Of a stretch of 46,731 bases of DNA, positions 33,589 through 41,811 are shown one piece after another. Numbering within the stretch: the first letter of the stretch is position 1; each line of letters begins with the position of its first letter. The notes under the pieces are model-generated. The model searched no databases. It was not told where the DNA came from and saw only the letters and a program-made list of their open reading frames with translations. The stretch is from an uncultured Eudoraea sp. (lineage in GTDB: Bacteria; Bacteroidota; Bacteroidia; Flavobacteriales; Flavobacteriaceae), in NCBI GenBank assembly GCA_947258555.1, contig CAMYJF010000011.1:1-46731 (forward strand), given 5' to 3'. The translations under genes and the position numbers were made by a program.

Positions 33589-34566
33589 TTATTTTCTCAT
33601 TGCCTCAATGATAGAACTCTCAAACAGCTCCTGAAGGGATAGCCCTGCTTCTGCAGCCTGCTTTGGAAGAATACTTTCTTCTGTCAGTCCGGGTGTTGTA
33701 TTGACTTCCAGCAGATAAGGTGTCTCTCCCTTGAAAATAAATTCACTGCGCGTATATCCCTTCATTTCTAAAAGATCATATATTTTTTTAGCGATCGACT
33801 GCACGTTTTCTAATTGAACATGGCTAATACGGGCTGGTGTAATTTCATCAGAAGCCCCCTGGTATTTCGCTTCAAAATCAAAAAAGTCATTTTCAGATAC
33901 GATTTCCGTGACGGGTAATACCGTTGTTTCTCCATTAAGGGTAATGACCCCCACAGAGACTTCGGTACCTTCCAGAAAGGCCTCGATAAGAACTTGGTGG
34001 TCTTCAGTGAATGCGTGATCTATGGCTTTTTCTAAATCCTCTATTTCATATACTTTGGTAATGCCATAGCTGCTTCCAGCACGGTTGGCTTTTACAAAAC
34101 AAGGAAGTCCAACCTTAGTAATGATAGCCGCTTTGTCGATCGGATCGCCCTGATCTAAAGAGTAGGACTCCGCTGCCGGTATATCATAAGAGGTAAGTAC
34201 TTTCAGAAGATCACGTTTATTAAATGTCAATGCAGCCTGGTAGCAACCACAACTGGTTTGTGGAATCCCTAAAAGTTCAAAATATGCCTGCATGAGACCA
34301 TCTTCACCGGGAGTACCGTGAATGGCATTAAAAACACAATCAAAATGAATAGTATCATCACCGTCCTGAAAAGAAAAATCATGCCTGTTTATGGGCGCAG
34401 TTTTTCCGTCCCTCAGATCTACATACCACGAGTTTTTGGAAATAATAACCTTAAAGACCTCATATTTGTCAGTGCTGAGGTTGCGAGAAACAACATTTCC
34501 GCTTTTTATGGAGATGTCATATTCACTTGAATACCCTCCCATTATTATGGCAATGTTCTTTTTCAT
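33589..34566 (-). CDS. ddl: D-alanine--D-alanine ligase
   Basis: 325 residues. It is a cytosolic ATP-grasp enzyme that makes the D-Ala-D-Ala dipeptide for peptidoglycan. N-terminal motif IAIIMGGYSSEYDISIKSGN, central FNAIHGTPGEDGLMQAYFEL, ATP-grasp CFVKANRAGSSYGITKVYEI and EAFLEGTEVSVGVITL, then C-terminal YLLEVNTTPGLTEESILPKQ with the metal-binding Glu and Asn. It heads a ddl-coaD-M14 gene run and is divergent from the PASTA gene. Confidence 0.96.
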   Translation of the reverse strand: MKKNIAIIMGGYSSEYDISIKSGNVVSRNLSTDKYEVFKVIISKNSWYVDLRDGKTAPINRHDFSFQDGDDTIHFDCVFNAIHGTPGEDGLMQAYFELLGIPQTSCGCYQAALTFNKRDLLKVLTSYDIPAAESYSLDQGDPIDKAAIITKVGLPCFVKANRAGSSYGITKVYEIEDLEKAIDHAFTEDHQVLIEAFLEGTEVSVGVITLNGETTVLPVTEIVSENDFFDFEAKYQGASDEITPARISHVQLENVQSIAKKIYDLLEMKGYTRSEFIFKGETPYLLEVNTTPGLTEESILPKQAAEAGLSLQELFESSIIEAMRK

Positions 34567-34689
34567 TTGGATTGTAAATTAGCTGCTCCTGTGGCAACAA
34601 ATATCAAGAATTCGCTAAGAACAAAAAAGGATAGGTGATGCCATCCTTCCATTTAACGAAGATTTAAATGTCATAAGCCTGCCATTTTA

Positions 34690-34697
34690 TATCTTTG
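34690..34697 (+). promoter_or_regulatory. -7 box upstream of the PASTA gene
   Basis: TATCTTTG matches TAnnTTTG and lies 24 nt upstream of the GTG at 34722. It overlaps the alternative TTG start at 34695, which makes that start unlikely. Confidence 0.55.
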
Positions 34698-34721
34698 ACT
34701 CGCTTAAAAAAGTCTAAGTCT

Positions 34722-35309
34722 GTGAAGCAATTATGGCGATTCATTAAAAGTAAAGCACTGCTGTTCAACCTGGCCGCCGCCGTTGTGGTGGGAATAGTGG
34801 GTGTTGTTCTGGCCTTACAATGGCTGAAACAGAGTACGCATCATGGTGACTTTGTCGAGGTTCCTGATCTTGCAAAATTATCGGTGATGGATATGAGGGA
34901 AGTGATCGAGGAGGCCGACTTGCGATATGAAGTATTGGATTCAGCGAATTTTGACCCTAATTATCCCCGATTTTCGATAATAGAACAAAACCCGCCTGCC
35001 GGGAATAAGGTCAAGAAGAACAGAAAGATCTATGTTACCGTGAATCCTTCCGGGTACAAGAAAGTGACAATTCCCAAGATCATCCAGGTTACACAACGCA
35101 ATGCCGCTTCTATGCTTAGAGCTGTAGGCCTCGATGTTGAAAGAGTGTCCTATATTGACCAATTAGGTAAGGATATGGTCTACTACATTAAGTATAAAGG
35201 TAAACGTGTCAATGAAGGCGACAAAGTACCCAAAACTTCAAAGATAGAATTGGTTTGTGGCAATGGCGTAATTCCGTCAAGAGCACAGATCAAAGCCGAC
35301 TCCCAATAG
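34722..35309 (+). CDS. PASTA-domain single-pass membrane protein (GTG start)
   Basis: 195 residues from GTG at 34722; an upstream TTG at 34695 falls inside a promoter box. One transmembrane helix lies near 17-36 (LLFNLAAAVVVGIVGVVLAL). Two PASTA domains follow: FVEVPDLAKLSVMDMREVIE to IYVTVNPSG, and VTIPKIIQVTQRNAASMLRA to SKIELVCGNG, each with the typical xxPxxGxxV near the end (NPPAGNKV, NEGDKVP). PASTA domains usually bind peptidoglycan stems or beta-lactams in Ser/Thr kinases and PBPs; here no kinase or transpeptidase domain is attached. The rluD-like gene starts 2 nt after its stop, so they share a transcript. Confidence 0.9.
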   Translation: MKQLWRFIKSKALLFNLAAAVVVGIVGVVLALQWLKQSTHHGDFVEVPDLAKLSVMDMREVIEEADLRYEVLDSANFDPNYPRFSIIEQNPPAGNKVKKNRKIYVTVNPSGYKKVTIPKIIQVTQRNAASMLRAVGLDVERVSYIDQLGKDMVYYIKYKGKRVNEGDKVPKTSKIELVCGNGVIPSRAQIKADSQ

Positions 35310-35311
35310 TA

Positions 35312-36337
35312 ATGGAACCCACTACATCAACAGGTGCTCAGGACGATTCTCTATTTGAGCACTACGTATTTCATGCAGCTTCCGGACAGGATCCCCTTCG
35401 GGTAGATAAATTCTTAATGAATTTCATAGAGAATGCAACGCGTAACAAAATTCAACAAGCGGCAAAGTCAGGGCATATATGGGTTAATGGGTCTGCGGTT
35501 AAACAAAATTATAAAGTGAAACCGGGCGATGAGGTAAAAGTACTCTTCGAACACCCTCCTTATGAACTTTTACTTACGCCTGAAGATATACCCCTGGATA
35601 TAGTTTATGAGGATGAAGAGTTGCTGGTCGTAAATAAACCTGCCGGTATGGTAGTTCATCCGGGTCACGGGAATTATCAGGGTACCTTATTAAATGCATT
35701 GGTCCATCATTTTGAAAACTTGCCGCTGAACAGCGACAAAAGACCAGGCCTGGTGCACAGGATCGATAAGGATACAAGCGGACTCCTCGTTATCGCTAAA
35801 ACGGAGGTTGCCATGTCCAAACTGGCTGAACAATTTTTTCTTAAGACAAGCACTCGCACCTATGTTGCTTTGGTGTGGGGTTCTGTAAAGGAAGATAAGG
35901 GTACTGTTGAGGGGCATATAGGCAGAAACCCAAAGAACAGACTTCAGATGCAGGTGTTCGCGGATGGGACAGAAGGAAAACATGCCGTTACGCATTATGA
36001 GGTCATTGAACGTCTGGGTTATGTGACCTTGATCCGCTGCCATTTAGAAACGGGGAGAACCCATCAAATACGAGTGCATTTGAAACATATCGGGCATACC
36101 CTCTTCAATGATTCGCGTTATGGCGGAGATGCCATTTTAAAAGGGACAGTTTTTACGAAATATCGTCAGTTTGTAGAAAATGCCTTTAAAGTATTACCAA
36201 GACAAGCATTACACGCACAAACGCTCGGTTTTATACACCCAAAGACGGGAGAATTCATGGAATTTACTGCACCTATCCCCCCGGATTTTGAGAATTGTAT
36301 AGAAAAATGGCGCGGCTATTCAACACATTCTCAGTAG
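35312..36337 (+). CDS. RluD-family 23S rRNA pseudouridine synthase
   Basis: 341 residues from ATG at 35312. An N-terminal S4 RNA-binding domain (LRVDKFLMNFIENATRNKIQ, then QAAKSGHIWVNG) precedes the catalytic domain. Signatures: IVYEDEELLVVNKPAGMVVH, the catalytic Asp in RPGLVHRIDKDTSGLLVIAK (about Asp152), and LETGRTHQIRVHLKHIGH. Family members convert specific uridines in the large-subunit rRNA; RluD/RluC type is supported, the exact sites are not. It is translationally close to the PASTA gene. Confidence 0.94.
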   Translation: MEPTTSTGAQDDSLFEHYVFHAASGQDPLRVDKFLMNFIENATRNKIQQAAKSGHIWVNGSAVKQNYKVKPGDEVKVLFEHPPYELLLTPEDIPLDIVYEDEELLVVNKPAGMVVHPGHGNYQGTLLNALVHHFENLPLNSDKRPGLVHRIDKDTSGLLVIAKTEVAMSKLAEQFFLKTSTRTYVALVWGSVKEDKGTVEGHIGRNPKNRLQMQVFADGTEGKHAVTHYEVIERLGYVTLIRCHLETGRTHQIRVHLKHIGHTLFNDSRYGGDAILKGTVFTKYRQFVENAFKVLPRQALHAQTLGFIHPKTGEFMEFTAPIPPDFENCIEKWRGYSTHSQ

Positions 36338-36454
36338 ATATAAGAATTATTTATTGTAATGTTAACAATTTAAAGGTAAATATTATGCATACATAATAAT
36401 TGATTTCTATTTTAGCGGAATTCAAGGTAAACTTGAAAACAAAACCATTAACCG

Positions 36455-37216
36455 ATGAAAATTGTGATTTCTCCCGCCAAGTCTTTGGATTTGGTGAGGA
36501 CTGTTCCAACCAACAAACAATCACAACCGCAGTTTCTTGTAGAGGCTGAAAAACTCAATACAGTCCTTTCTAAAAAAAATCCCAGATCCTTAGCCCGTTT
36601 AATGGGTATCTCAGAATCCCTGGCTAATGTCAATTGGCAACGAAATCAAGATTTCGAATTACCATTGACACCTGAGAATGCAAGACAAGCTGTCTACACC
36701 TTTAATGGGGATGTGTATCTGGGCCTGGATCCTTTTACGCTTTCAAAAGAACAAATAGACCAGATGCAGGAGTGCCTTCGCATCCTTTCTGGCTTATACG
36801 GCCTTCTAAAACCTCTGGACCTTATTCAACCTTACAGGCTCGAAATGGGTACCACCCTTCGCTATAATAAAAAGCGGAATCTATATGAATTCTGGAAGAA
36901 GAAGATCACCAAAGCTCTCAATGAGGAATTGGATGAAAATGAATTTTTGGTCAATCTGGCGAGCAATGAATATTTTAAGGTGATAGACAAGAAGGGGCTA
37001 AAAGTAGCTGTTGTTACGCCGGTTTTCAAGGACTGGAATAAAGGCCAATTAAGAGTGCTGAGTTTCTTTGCCAAAAAAGCCCGGGGCCGGATGCTCCGTT
37101 ATATACTCGATCACAATGTGGATACCCTGGAGGAAGTCAAAAACTTTGATTACGATGGATATGCCTTTTCAGAGGAATATACTTCAGATCCACTGAGTCC
37201 GGTCTTTGTTCGATAG
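36455..37216 (+). CDS. yaaA: Peroxide stress protein YaaA (DUF328)
   Basis: 253 residues, family-typical. Motifs: MKIVISPAKSLDL at the N-terminus, VYTFNGDVYLGLDPFTLSKE, QIDQMQECLRILSGLYGLLK with PLDLIQPYRLEMGT after it, and VVTPVFKDWNKGQLRVLSFF with AKKARG. E. coli YaaA lowers iron-dependent oxidative damage and binds DNA; the mechanism in this organism is inferred. It is preceded by a 117-nt AT-rich gap and has no operon partner in the same direction apart from the following lipoprotein gene. Confidence 0.95.
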   Translation: MKIVISPAKSLDLVRTVPTNKQSQPQFLVEAEKLNTVLSKKNPRSLARLMGISESLANVNWQRNQDFELPLTPENARQAVYTFNGDVYLGLDPFTLSKEQIDQMQECLRILSGLYGLLKPLDLIQPYRLEMGTTLRYNKKRNLYEFWKKKITKALNEELDENEFLVNLASNEYFKVIDKKGLKVAVVTPVFKDWNKGQLRVLSFFAKKARGRMLRYILDHNVDTLEEVKNFDYDGYAFSEEYTSDPLSPVFVR

Positions 37217-37272
37217 AATAATTTTTAAAAGCAACCGTTCTCTTAGTACGGAATCTTCTTAGTAAAAATCGG

Positions 37273-37638
37273 ATGAAAAAGTATGTATTAGTACTCGCCG
37301 TATTGGCGACAGTAGGAATCAGCTGTACAGACCGCGACGATGAACTTGACGCAGTGAATCTTCGAATTAAAAATGTGAGCTCGATCGTCTTTGATGAAGT
37401 GCTTGTTGGTGAGGCTCCTGACCCACACATGAACGTTACACCAGATTCTTTCTCTGAATATTTTATCTATGAGACGGCCTATCAATATGCCTATATTCAG
37501 ATTACCTCCGGTGAAGATACTTTCGTACTGCAGCCCATAGATTTTGTTGGAGAAACTGAACTTCCTATAGGATTTTATACCTATGAACTCGATGTGAGCG
37601 ATACCGGAGATGTACTCTTAAACTTTGTGATCGACTAA
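37273..37638 (+). CDS. Small hypothetical lipoprotein
   Basis: 121 residues. The signal peptide ends at a lipobox (VLAVLATVGISCTDRDDE; Cys18). The mature part is acidic and beta-rich (LRIKNVSSIVFDEVLVG, YIQITSGEDTFVLQPIDFVG, FYTYELDVSDTGDVLLNFVI), like a single immunoglobulin-type domain. No family is recognised. It lies 56 nt after yaaA. Its TAA (37636-37638) overlaps the stop of the opposing THX gene. Confidence 0.78.
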   Translation: MKKYVLVLAVLATVGISCTDRDDELDAVNLRIKNVSSIVFDEVLVGEAPDPHMNVTPDSFSEYFIYETAYQYAYIQITSGEDTFVLQPIDFVGETELPIGFYTYELDVSDTGDVLLNFVID

Positions 37639-37766
37639 GCCTTTTTCTTAGCACGTTTTTTAGCTTTCTTAGGTGGTGGTGCAGCTTTGGTTTTTCTGGG
37701 TCGCCTGGCCCCATATGACTTATTCGCTATTTTTCCTCGCTTTGTTTTTTTGTCGCCTTTTCCCAT
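37635..37766 (-). CDS. 30S ribosomal protein THX
   Basis: 43 residues, very basic. The N-terminus MGKGDKKTKRGKIANKSYGA followed by RRPRK matches the THX (bTHX) family, a small peptide bound in the head of the 30S subunit in Thermus and found in Bacteroidota. A Lys/Ala/Pro-rich tail (TKAAPPPKKAKKRAKKKA) follows. All 43 codons were read directly on the minus strand without a stop. The stop codon overlaps that of the convergent lipoprotein, and the start is 2 nt from the open frame of the divergent UDG-like gene. It is easy to miss because of its length. Confidence 0.85.
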   Translation of the reverse strand: MGKGDKKTKRGKIANKSYGARRPRKTKAAPPPKKAKKRAKKKA

Positions 37767-37855
37767 AAGTGGAGATACATTTCTTTAAAGCTACACAATT
37801 GCGGCTAAATGACAATCCTTTAAACTTCCTATTATTTGGTTGCTTATTTTTGAGT

Positions 37856-38542
37856 ATGCCGGGAACTCATCCAAAAATTTTCAAGCATGTACATCCATAT
37901 CCCCCTTTTCTTTTTAAAGAGGCTACCAAATTAATTGTCGGGACATTGCCCCCTCCCAGATTCACTACCGGGGATCTGAAACCCGGGGATGTTAATTTTT
38001 GCTATGGGAGTCGGGATGGACAACTATGGCGAATACTAGATCGAATATTTGAGCTGGGACTTCTGTTCGAAACCTCCGAGAAAGCAGTTGATCAGCGGAA
38101 GGAATTCCTCCTGAAGAGAAAAATTGGGATCTGTGATATAATAGATAAAGCAGACAGGGTAAAATTAGACGCTTCGGATATCGGTATGCACAATATTGTA
38201 CTTCGTGACCTACTAATGTATCTGAAAGATTATAAAAAGGTTGACACCTTGCTTTTTACGGGTGGTAGCAGTAAGAATGGACCTGAATACTTATTCCGAA
38301 GACTACTGAAGGAAAAAGGGCTCTCACTTAAGCCGGTAGATAGCAGAGTACCCAGGATCCACAAATTTGAAATACCGGGAGAGACAAGAACCAGGGTCAT
38401 TCGCACGGTTTCACTAACGGCACCTTCCGGATCGGCTAATCGTGCAGTAGGCAGTATAGAAGAATACAAGCGAGCCAAAGAAAGAGATCCATCGTATACT
38501 ACTATCGATTTTCGGGTTGCACAATACCGGAGTTTCTTTTGA
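37856..38542 (+). CDS. Uracil-DNA glycosylase superfamily protein
   Basis: 228 residues from ATG at 37856. The frame opens at GTG 37769, but the extra 29 residues are not family-like. The N-terminus FKHVHPYPPFLFKEATKLIV followed by GTLPPPRFTTG is characteristic of a UDG-superfamily group. Also visible are DVNFCYGSRDGQLWRILDRI and a C-terminal part with ALTSF-like spacing (VIRTVSLTAPSGSANRAVGS). UDG enzymes excise uracil or mismatched bases; members of this subgroup are less characterised, so activity is not certain. Confidence 0.82.
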   Translation: MPGTHPKIFKHVHPYPPFLFKEATKLIVGTLPPPRFTTGDLKPGDVNFCYGSRDGQLWRILDRIFELGLLFETSEKAVDQRKEFLLKRKIGICDIIDKADRVKLDASDIGMHNIVLRDLLMYLKDYKKVDTLLFTGGSSKNGPEYLFRRLLKEKGLSLKPVDSRVPRIHKFEIPGETRTRVIRTVSLTAPSGSANRAVGSIEEYKRAKERDPSYTTIDFRVAQYRSFF

Positions 38543-38635
38543 TAAAATAAGCAGGATATTAGGGTGGAACATAGCAGTCTTATGCCGATATTTGTGCTTC
38601 TCTTTTTTTAAAAAGGACTGAGAGATACCTTGGAA

Positions 38636-41182
38636 ATGAGCCAGACGGAGCGATTATTAGAATTTGAAAAAACGGTTAGCAAGAAATTTAGGGTTTATAA
38701 CAGCCTGTTCTTGAATTTACCGTATAGTGATATTGAGAATGTTGGAATGCTGATCCCTTTAATGTACCAACAATGTGAAAAAGGCCTTTCAGAAGGAAAA
38801 GATCCTGAGTCCATTTTGGATACATTTTTCGAGCAATTTACAGAGGCCGGGACAGAGATTGAAAAGATTGATTTCATGTTCAAGATCATCCAATATGTAG
38901 AACGGCAAGTGGTACTTTATGACAGTGTGGAGGATGCTGCTTTTCCAAAATTACACGAGCTCACCGGCTCATTGTCCATAAAAGATTATACGCAATTTGC
39001 GCAGAAAAATCAACGGTGGGAGCAGTTCCTGGATAAACTATCCAACTTTAGCGCCCGCATTGTCTTAACTGCACATCCGACCCAATTTTATACACCCGCT
39101 GTCCTTGATATCATGGGTGAGCTTCGGTCCCTTATTCCGGAAGACAAACTAGATGGTATTGATATGTGCCTGCAACAATTAGGTCTTACCTCACTGATCA
39201 ATAGGAAGAAACCCACGCCGCTCGATGAGGCCAAGAACATTATTCATATGCTGAGGCATATATATTACAATGCGATCGCAGAGTTCTATCATCATATCAA
39301 ATCGACCGTTGACGATCCATCATTTTCCAATTTTGATCTCATAAAACTGGGATTTTGGCCCGGGGGAGATAGGGATGGAAATCCCTTTGTTACTGCAGAT
39401 ATCACACGTCAGGTTGCAGATGAATTGCGGATGACTTTGATGAAATGTTATTACAATGACTTGAAGAGATTGCATCAAAAACTTAGCTTTAATAATGTGC
39501 AGGATCTGCTGCATGAGCTAAGAGGCAAATTGTACAAGTCTATGTTCGATCCCCAGCAAAAAGTAACTTATGGCTATATAAAAAATAGCTTAAACGACAT
39601 CAGACAGATCCTGATAGACGAATACCATGGATTGTATTTAGGAGAATTAGATCGATTCAGGGATAAAGTAGATATTTTTAAAACTCATTTCGCTGTGTTG
39701 GATATTCGTCAAGATCACGGGGCCCATCTTCATGTAGTGACAGAAGTGCTCAAGAAATGTGGAAAGATCAGGGAGTCACTGAGTGAATTGAAAGATTCTG
39801 CCTTGATGGACCTCTTGTTAACCGAAGAACTGAAAGTTGATGCATCCGAGTTTGACGATCCCCTGGTCATAGACACGCTCGAAAATATTGCACAGCTATC
39901 ATATATCCAGGAGCGAAATGGGGAAGAGGGATGTAATCGATATATCATTAGCAATTCTGAAGATATTTTTTCTGTCTTGTTCGTAATGGCCTTGTTCAGG
40001 TGGTCTGGTTGGAAACTGGAAGATCTGCCAATAGATATTATCCCACTATTTGAGACGATGAAGGGAATGTCTGAGTCGGCTGACATTATGGGATCCTTAT
40101 TTAATTTACCCCTTTATAACCAACATGTGGTAAATCGGCAGCGTGCACAGACCATGATGTTGGGCTTTTCGGACGGCACCAAGGATGGAGGATATGTGAA
40201 GGCAAACTGGTCGATCCTGAAAACCAAAGAAAGATTATCAGCGATCTGTGAAGCCAATAAGGTTAAGGCCATTTTTTTTGACGGACGTGGCGGACCTCCA
40301 GCCAGGGGAGGTGGTAAAACGCATCGTTTTTACGCAGCACAAACTGATGGCGTAGCTAATCATGAAATCCAGTTGACTATCCAAGGCCAGACCATTACGA
40401 GCACTTATGGTACTGAACCTCAATTCATTCACAACAGTGAGCAGCTACTTACTGCCGGACTCGCCTCTATGGTTTATGACCGGAGCAATACCATATCAGA
40501 AAAGAACAGGAAGCTGCTCGAAGAGATCTCGGAATTGAGTTTTAAGAAATACGATGCGTTGAAAAACCATGAGCATTTCATTTCTTACCTGGAGAAGAAG
40601 AGTACGCTGCCCTATTACCAACGGGCAAATATTGGGAGCAGGCCAGGGAAAAGAGGTCAAAATAAGGAGCTTACTTTAAAAGATCTCCGGGCCATTTCTT
40701 TTGTTGGATCCTGGAGCCAGCTAAAACAAAATGTTCCCGGCTATTACGGTATAGGAACCGCTTTACAGGATCTTGCAGCCCAGGGTCGCATGGAAGATCT
40801 TAAAGCCCTTTACCAAGAGGTTCCCTTCTTTAATGCCCTGATGAGTAATAGTATGATGTCTTTGTCAAAATGCTATTTTGAACTCACAACTTATATGAAA
40901 TCTGATAAGGTGTTCAGTTCATTCTGGCAAACCTTATTTGATGAGTTCAAGCTGTCAGAAGAAATGCTGTTAAAAATTTCGGAAACGGAAGTTTTGATGG
41001 ATCATGAGGCCTTGTCACGTGAATCTATCCGAATTAGAGAGAATATTGTGCTGCCGCTATTGGTTATACAACAATATGCCTTGCAGCACATAAGTAAGGA
41101 AAGCAAGCACAAGGTGCGCTACGAAAAATTGGTTACGCGTTCCTTGTATGGAAACATAAACGCCAGCAGGAATTCAGCCTAA
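38636..41182 (+). CDS. ppc: Phosphoenolpyruvate carboxylase
   Basis: 848 residues from ATG at 38636 (a TTG two codons earlier is less likely). It fixes bicarbonate onto PEP to give oxaloacetate, feeding the TCA cycle. Key motifs: RIVLTAHPTQFYTPAVLDIM with the catalytic His (canonical proteins have TAHPTE), KLGFWPGGDRDGNPFV, FAVLDIRQDHGAH, LGFSDGTKDGGYVKANW, and FFDGRGGPPARGGGKTHRFY (canonical FHGRGG...GRGG). The C-terminus NINASRNSA keeps the conserved Asn region. It is somewhat shorter than the E. coli enzyme and belongs to a divergent Bacteroidota-like form. The last 9 nt overlap the convergent STAS-like gene. Confidence 0.95.
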   Translation: MSQTERLLEFEKTVSKKFRVYNSLFLNLPYSDIENVGMLIPLMYQQCEKGLSEGKDPESILDTFFEQFTEAGTEIEKIDFMFKIIQYVERQVVLYDSVEDAAFPKLHELTGSLSIKDYTQFAQKNQRWEQFLDKLSNFSARIVLTAHPTQFYTPAVLDIMGELRSLIPEDKLDGIDMCLQQLGLTSLINRKKPTPLDEAKNIIHMLRHIYYNAIAEFYHHIKSTVDDPSFSNFDLIKLGFWPGGDRDGNPFVTADITRQVADELRMTLMKCYYNDLKRLHQKLSFNNVQDLLHELRGKLYKSMFDPQQKVTYGYIKNSLNDIRQILIDEYHGLYLGELDRFRDKVDIFKTHFAVLDIRQDHGAHLHVVTEVLKKCGKIRESLSELKDSALMDLLLTEELKVDASEFDDPLVIDTLENIAQLSYIQERNGEEGCNRYIISNSEDIFSVLFVMALFRWSGWKLEDLPIDIIPLFETMKGMSESADIMGSLFNLPLYNQHVVNRQRAQTMMLGFSDGTKDGGYVKANWSILKTKERLSAICEANKVKAIFFDGRGGPPARGGGKTHRFYAAQTDGVANHEIQLTIQGQTITSTYGTEPQFIHNSEQLLTAGLASMVYDRSNTISEKNRKLLEEISELSFKKYDALKNHEHFISYLEKKSTLPYYQRANIGSRPGKRGQNKELTLKDLRAISFVGSWSQLKQNVPGYYGIGTALQDLAAQGRMEDLKALYQEVPFFNALMSNSMMSLSKCYFELTTYMKSDKVFSSFWQTLFDEFKLSEEMLLKISETEVLMDHEALSRESIRIRENIVLPLLVIQQYALQHISKESKHKVRYEKLVTRSLYGNINASRNSA

Positions 41183-41584
41183 CATTTTCTGTTGATCTCT
41201 ATTCAACCAGGCTTTTGCGTGACTGACTTCATAAAAAAACTTGGCATCTACACCATTAGAGGACATCAGGGATTCGGAGTACAATATAATATCATAGAAT
41301 TCCGGGTTCAGTTCTACCCAGGCGATCTTATAATTTTGATCTAAGCCCAATTCCTTGAAAATTGGGAGCATGTCTTTGGCTTCTTCTTTTGTTAAGGGAT
41401 CTGAGGTTAAGGCAATGCCAAGTACCTTATAAATCTTTTTCGTCCTGCATTTTTCAACTACCTCCCGCCACATAGATGTTGCAAATTCCAAAGTTTTTGC
41501 ACCATTTGAATGGACCTGGATATAGGCTTCTTTTTCATAGATAATAAATTCGTTGGCCTGTAATGTGTGTTGAGCTTTAGACAT
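41174..41584 (-). CDS. Hypothetical protein, STAS/SpoIIAA-like
   Basis: 136 residues. The pattern of a short N-terminal strand pair (ANEFIIYEKEAYIQVHSNGA), a helix (TLEFATSMWREVVEKCRTKK), strand (KVLGIALTSD), helix (TKEEAKDMLPIFKELGLD) and strand (YKIAWVELNPE) followed by VDAKFFYEVSHAKAWLNRD resembles the STAS/SpoIIAA-like fold seen in small flavobacterial proteins. The family assignment is by pattern only. It overlaps the 3' end of ppc by 9 nt and has a TAATTTTG box about 50 nt upstream. Confidence 0.75.
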   Translation of the reverse strand: MSKAQHTLQANEFIIYEKEAYIQVHSNGAKTLEFATSMWREVVEKCRTKKIYKVLGIALTSDPLTKEEAKDMLPIFKELGLDQNYKIAWVELNPEFYDIILYSESLMSSNGVDAKFFYEVSHAKAWLNRDQQKMLG

Positions 41585-41635
41585 TTAAGTATATTATTTA
41601 AAAAAAACTGGTAAAGGTTTACTAATTAAAGCCGC

Positions 41636-41643
41636 CAAAATTA
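41636..41643 (-). promoter_or_regulatory. -7 box for the STAS-like gene
   Basis: Minus-strand TAATTTTG matches TAnnTTTG, 51 nt upstream of the ATG at 41584, inside a 227-nt AT-rich gap (41585-41811) that otherwise holds nothing I recognise. Confidence 0.4.
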
Positions 41644-41811
41644 GTTTAATTATTAACTTAAAAATAATCTAATTACAAAAAATGTCATATATAGACTACA
41701 AAAAGTTATCCAATTTGTTTACAAACCGTTGAGAATATTCTAATTACATAGTAATCAATAACATATGTATTGAATAGGTGTGTATTACGGACTATAAATT
41801 GTTAAAAACTT

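Noticed and set aside
34695-34721. TTG start for the PASTA protein
   Set aside because: The codon falls inside a TATCTTTG promoter box, so it would lie upstream of the transcript start.
37769-37855. Upstream extension of the UDG-like gene from a GTG start
   Set aside because: The added 29 residues are hydrophobic and unlike the family; the ATG at 37856 leads directly into the conserved N-terminal motif.
41585-41811. AT-rich gap with a repeated TCTAATTACA string
   Set aside because: Two short copies in AT-rich DNA are expected by chance and do not form a larger repeat or known regulatory element.
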